From Treponema sp. (GTDB lineage: Bacteria; Spirochaetota; Spirochaetia; Treponematales; Breznakiellaceae), in the NCBI GenBank assembly GCA_031264395.1, contig JAISEB010000264.1, positions 1 through 10,037 of the forward strand: DNA of 10,037 nt, in the 5' to 3' direction. The notes under the pieces were generated by a model. The model was not told the DNA's origin, made no database searches, and was given only the letters and a program-made list of their open reading frames with translations. The position numbers were made by a program, and so were the translations under genes. Each line of letters begins with the position of its first letter. The stretch's first letter is position 1. Positions 6,885-10,037 of the stretch are shown here, in pieces.

Positions 6885-6913
6885 TTGACAATCCAAACGG
6901 AAAATTCTATAAC
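6885..6913 (+). promoter_or_regulatory. Sigma-70 promoter of the unknown 550-codon gene
   Basis: A perfect TTGACA (6885-6890) is spaced 17 nt from TATAAC (6908-6913). Initiation near 6920 would leave only about 8 nt before the ATG at 6928, so the transcript would have a very short leader. The promoter is back to back with the ferritin promoter, with 46 bp between the two -35 boxes. Confidence 0.72.
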
Positions 6914-6927
6914 TGTATTATACGCTG

Positions 6928-8580
6928 ATGGCTCAGGATAATGTGTTTCAGGGAGATATGGACCCCGAGATTGCCGCTTTACTCGGGACGGCCGTGAAGA
7001 AAGAGGGGGCCATAGCCGAAGCGCCCCCCGATTTCAACAGTATATTTGACGAAAACATTCTGCCCGCGGAAGGCGGCGAAGCGCCCGGTGTGGATCTTTC
7101 GGTGGACGTTTTCCCGGAAATTACCAAACGTTTTGAACCGGTTCCCCATACTTTTTTTAACGATCCCAATTACTATAAAGCGGCTCTTTCGGGGGAAGGG
7201 GATATAGCCCAGCGGGTTCACGGCCTTCTGCAAAAGTACCTTAACGCCAAGGACCCCAAAGACCGGAGCGTGTACCGCCAGCAGTTTATTACCGCTTACT
7301 GGGAATTTCTTCTGGGCGTCGCCAAAAAGGCCCCGGGGCGCATTGCCGAGCCGAAAAAATTCCTGCTTCGTTTCGGCCTGCTTCATCCTACTTTTGTGGA
7401 TGCGGAAATCCGGGGCTTTTTTGCGAAAATAGTTGTTGATAACGAACTGAATCAGCCCATTTATTATCTTGACGAATGGTTTAAGGCCGTAGGAACCGGC
7501 GTGGTGCGGAATTCAACTACCGATGAAATCAGGGTGGCAAAGAACAACAGCCAGCTGCGGTTGCAGCAGCTTCTGGAAAAAGCCACGGGCAAACTGGACG
7601 GCTCCAGGGCGCTCTTGAGGGCAAAGGAAGAAGAACGGCGGAATCTGGAAAAAGCCCTGCAGGAGCGGGTCAATATTCTTTATGAGCATTTTCCCCTGGA
7701 TGGAATTCCCGATATTCAATCCTGCTATACCGATACGCAGAAGCGGATTTTTGGCGAAATTCAGGAGGTGATGAAAGGCCTTCTTAAAACCGATCATGAA
7801 CTGGATCTTTTTCTCAAGGATTACTACCAGGCCGAGGCGGACGTAAAAACCCTGCGGGACAAAATAGAGGAAGAAGGCGGCGCCGTCGCCGTGGATATAC
7901 GGGCGGTGGATACGGAATTTGAAACGGTCCGCCAGATGGCCAAAATGACCATAGGCCGCCAGGGGAACCACTTCCCTTTGTTAAGCAGCGAATATTTTCA
8001 CTGTGGCCCCAATGACGTCGGCTTCCGTGAAAACATCATTTCCCAGTTTGCCCTTATTGAAAGCATAGATCCTGAAGCCTTCTGCCGTTCCTACAAGAAC
8101 CGGCTTAACCGGATCGTGCCCTATGTGGTGCTTATTCCCACGTACGGGGATATGGGAATGTGCTGGGAGCCTTTTGACCGCTTTAACCGGGCCACCAGCC
8201 GGGGCCGCATCGTAATACCCATGTACCCCAAAAACCTGTACATCGCCATTCTTTCGGCAGTGGCCGACCTCCGCTGGCAGGTTGCCAAGGAAAAGGCGTC
8301 ATACTACTGGATGGAAGAAGGCCTTACCGGCAATTACTATCAGTGGTTTTCCGCCCGCAAGCTCAAGGGCGACGTAAAGGAATATTTCATACAGGATTAC
8401 ATCGTCTGGATGACCAAGGAAGCCGACGCCATACAGAAACTTGACAAGGAAGTCCGGGGCATCTTCTGGCGTCACATACCCTTTTCCAAAGCCGTCAAAG
8501 ACAAACTCAAAAACCGCAGCTATGTTTATCAGGAACTGTACCAGCGCGATGTGAACAGGTCGCTTTCCGACGGATATTAG
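6928..8580 (+). CDS. Uncharacterised 550-aa soluble protein with coiled coils
   Basis: I do not recognise this protein's family. It has no signal peptide and no membrane segment, so it is probably cytoplasmic. The N-terminal 60 or so residues are acidic and low in predicted structure (DPEIAALLG, then a Pro/Glu/Gly-rich stretch). Residues 70-190 look helical. Two charged, heptad-like segments at about 200-250 (rich in Leu, Gln, Glu, Lys) and 272-316 suggest coiled coils. The C-terminal 220 residues are compact and aromatic-rich, with distinctive stretches HFPLLSSEYFHCGPND, PTYGDMGMCWEPFDRFN and a Trp/Tyr-rich region ending near 550. No nucleotide-binding or catalytic motif was identified. The ATG at 6928 has no ribosome binding site; GTG at 6943 and ATG at 6958 (GGGAG 2 nt upstream) are alternatives. 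The base composition matches the core genes. It diverges from the ferritin gene and stops 26 bp before the convergent CAP gene. A structural or adaptor role is possible but unproven. Confidence 0.85.
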   Translation: MAQDNVFQGDMDPEIAALLGTAVKKEGAIAEAPPDFNSIFDENILPAEGGEAPGVDLSVDVFPEITKRFEPVPHTFFNDPNYYKAALSGEGDIAQRVHGLLQKYLNAKDPKDRSVYRQQFITAYWEFLLGVAKKAPGRIAEPKKFLLRFGLLHPTFVDAEIRGFFAKIVVDNELNQPIYYLDEWFKAVGTGVVRNSTTDEIRVAKNNSQLRLQQLLEKATGKLDGSRALLRAKEEERRNLEKALQERVNILYEHFPLDGIPDIQSCYTDTQKRIFGEIQEVMKGLLKTDHELDLFLKDYYQAEADVKTLRDKIEEEGGAVAVDIRAVDTEFETVRQMAKMTIGRQGNHFPLLSSEYFHCGPNDVGFRENIISQFALIESIDPEAFCRSYKNRLNRIVPYVVLIPTYGDMGMCWEPFDRFNRATSRGRIVIPMYPKNLYIAILSAVADLRWQVAKEKASYYWMEEGLTGNYYQWFSARKLKGDVKEYFIQDYIVWMTKEADAIQKLDKEVRGIFWRHIPFSKAVKDKLKNRSYVYQELYQRDVNRSLSDGY

Positions 8581-8606
8581 AAGAGGCCCGATGTTTCGAT
8601 TGACTT

Positions 8607-9692
8607 TTATAGCATAGTAAAAAACTCAACCTCATATTCAATTTGTTGTGTTTTTCCCGATTTATCTACTAATCCATCTATTTCAACTTTGAATTTTTTA
8701 TTGAACAAAAATGATGTAATGCCATCAGGACGAAATATTATACAATATGGCATTCCAAAGCCGCTTCTTTCGATGTTGAAATATTTCCCTTTTTTATTTT
8801 TATCACTGGCTGTAAACACCCACTCTTTTCCATTGCTTACACAAGTCAATTTTACGGTTGGTTTACATTTGCTTAAATTGTAGCTGTCTGGATTTAAGCT
8901 AACACTCCATGCCTGTGTTGTGGTAAAAAAATTGTTGGGAAAATGACCTTTATTTGGCCATAACACATAATCCATATCAATCTTATCTGAATTGCTTTCA
9001 TCAAAAACCTGTATAGGTATAAAACAGCCTGCTCCAGATGTAGCATAGCCAAATCCTACTTTTCCCAATTGGGGATTGAGCATCCAGCGTCTATGTCCCA
9101 ATCTGTCAATGTTGCCTTCATCAGAATCATCGCAGAATCCTTTTACGGCTTCTTGTAAAGTAGAAGATCCGGCGCTGCTCCAATGAATGTTTGCTGTTGT
9201 TGTGCTTTCATATGCTCTTTTGTAAAAAACTTGATCCATATCACCGGGTCTTGAGGGCCTGTGCGTTAAATGTCCTGTTTTTGCAAGAATGACGGCGCCG
9301 TGTTGCCCAAGGTCATTTAATTCGTCTGTAAAAACGATATTCTCTGACAATCCTGCCAAGTAACGTACAAATTTAAAGGTATTCAATCCATTTATTAGAA
9401 ATTCAGATGTCAATGAACCTGCTCGGTATGGCTTTGCCGCAGACGGTGTTTCAATAAATATCTTTGTTACTATTTTGGGTTTGTATTGTTGCCATTTTGA
9501 TTTAATTTCGGCTATTTGTTCGGATTCTGGCTCTTTTGGCGATACGGCTGTGCCGGAACCAGATGAATCAGAATCTGCGCTTCCTACGGCTGATGAAATT
9601 GAATTCGCTAAGGATGTAAAGCCATCTTTAAAGGTCTCGCATGAAAACATTGAGAAACAACAGCCAAGGACAAGTACCAGTCTTTTCAACAT
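8607..9692 (-). CDS. CAP-domain (SCP/PR-1) lipoprotein
   Basis: This is a probable surface lipoprotein with a bacterial CAP domain; functions in this superfamily range from lipid binding to peptidase-like activity, and the bacterial members are mostly undefined. From the start at 9692 (361 aa): an n-region MLKR, a hydrophobic core, and a relaxed spirochaete-style lipobox MFSC with the acylated Cys at 18; Cys11 is a less likely alternative. A Ser/Gly-rich linker (about 30-50) follows. CAP signatures include GHLTH (His141, His144), Glu181 in LQEAVKGF, and GHRRWMLNP with His200, followed by GKVGFGY. A GGAG at 9702-9705 lies 9 nt before 9692; the ATG at 9710 would add six residues (MMENIK) ahead of the signal peptide and abuts the upstream stop codon. 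The gene is clearly more A/T-rich than the core genes and is probably co-transcribed with the gene upstream. The region after the CAP motifs (about 260-361) is probably a separate beta-rich domain that I do not recognise. Confidence 0.85.
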   Translation of the reverse strand: MLKRLVLVLGCCFSMFSCETFKDGFTSLANSISSAVGSADSDSSGSGTAVSPKEPESEQIAEIKSKWQQYKPKIVTKIFIETPSAAKPYRAGSLTSEFLINGLNTFKFVRYLAGLSENIVFTDELNDLGQHGAVILAKTGHLTHRPSRPGDMDQVFYKRAYESTTTANIHWSSAGSSTLQEAVKGFCDDSDEGNIDRLGHRRWMLNPQLGKVGFGYATSGAGCFIPIQVFDESNSDKIDMDYVLWPNKGHFPNNFFTTTQAWSVSLNPDSYNLSKCKPTVKLTCVSNGKEWVFTASDKNKKGKYFNIERSGFGMPYCIIFRPDGITSFLFNKKFKVEIDGLVDKSGKTQQIEYEVEFFTML

Positions 9693-9710
9693 TTTAATGT
9701 TCTCCATCAT

Positions 9711-10037
9711 CTATCTTGTTTTTGCAAGTATGTCCCTAAGTTCATTAAGCATCGTGCTGTACTGCTCCCCTTTCATGTCGGCGCGAAGAGCATTTGCCGC
9801 GGTATCATGCAATGGTATAAATGTCCGTCCGGAAGAATTTTTATTAACGGAAAAGACCGTTCCATAGCCGCGAATGTCTTCCAGCGACGCGTTTATTCCG
9901 GCGTTATTCAGTTCAAGAATTAATTCATTAACACGCCGCGGTATCTTTTCTTCTACAAGTTCCAAAAAATGGTCATGAATATAAAGAAATACATGAATAA
10001 AATTTTTATTCTGTATGATTGATCTGTACTGGGCGGG
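9711..10037 (-). CDS. C-terminal part of an unrecognised protein, 5' end beyond window
   Basis: The frame is open from the right edge to a TAG at 9711-9713, giving 108 codons. I do not recognise the family. The visible part is charged and helical (a stretch like FLELVEEKIPRRVNELILELNNAG), then a short possible strand region (GYGTVFSVNKNSSGRTFIP), and a helical tail ending ILAKTR. No ATG or GTG lies in frame; the only internal start is a TTG at 9965 without a ribosome binding site, so continuation past the edge is more likely than a start here. The stop codon is immediately followed by an ATG of the CAP lipoprotein gene, which implies translational coupling or at least one transcript. The reading frame and amino-acid content look real, but the length is too short for a functional call. 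Confidence 0.6.
   Translation of the reverse strand, partial: PAQYRSIIQNKNFIHVFLYIHDHFLELVEEKIPRRVNELILELNNAGINASLEDIRGYGTVFSVNKNSSGRTFIPLHDTAANALRADMKGEQYSTMLNELRDILAKTR
9995..10011. repeat. A/T-rich inverted repeat, 8-bp arms with 1-nt centre
   Basis: GAATAAAA-T-TTTTATTC is a perfect inverted repeat. It lies inside the open frame of the partial gene at the right edge. If that gene instead started at the TTG at 9965, the repeat would sit about 30 bp upstream and could be an operator; otherwise it is probably chance in A/T-rich coding DNA. Confidence 0.3.

Noticed and set aside
1..10037. CRISPR arrays, tRNA or rRNA genes, insertion-sequence ends and tandem repeats
   Set aside because: No regularly spaced repeats, cloverleaf sequences, conserved rRNA segments or transposase reading frames were seen on either strand.

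Overview
The window looks like a piece of a spirochaete chromosome, most likely a termite-gut-type Treponema. This rests on overall protein character (an 816-residue GyrA with Ala in place of the quinolone-contact Ser, a lipoprotein with a relaxed lipobox, a large uncharacterised coiled-coil protein) and on moderately GC-rich core genes. It is an inference, because no marker gene fixes the taxon.

Layout. Bases 1-1089 (minus) hold the N-terminal 363 codons of an AAA/ABC-type ATPase that runs off the left edge. Bases 1108-1380 are intergenic and contain two perfect palindromes and a weak plus-strand promoter. Bases 1381-3595 (plus) are a two-gene unit: an alpha/beta-hydrolase lipase, then a glycerate 2-kinase starting 4 nt after the lipase stop. 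The kinase ends by overlapping the convergent gyrA by 35 bp. Bases 3561-6011 (minus) encode DNA gyrase subunit A, with its own sigma-70 promoter upstream. Bases 6227-6736 (minus) encode a ferritin with a full ferroxidase site, a strong promoter and a foldable 52-nt leader. Back to back with the ferritin promoter is a consensus promoter driving a 550-codon protein of unknown function at 6928-8580 (plus). From 8607 to the right edge the minus strand carries a CAP-domain lipoprotein and, directly upstream of it, the C-terminal part of an unrecognised protein.

Functional picture. The middle (about 1300-8580) is housekeeping: DNA topology, iron storage, glycerate phosphorylation into glycolysis and lipid or ester hydrolysis. 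The two ends (1-1110 and 8607-10037) are visibly more A/T-rich and carry accessory-type genes, so the core segment appears to sit between more recently acquired or faster-evolving DNA. No rRNA, tRNA, CRISPR array, insertion sequence or prophage structural gene was seen. The most interesting non-coding signals are the structured ferritin leader, the divergent ferritin/unknown-gene control region, and the 16-bp palindrome upstream of the ATPase.
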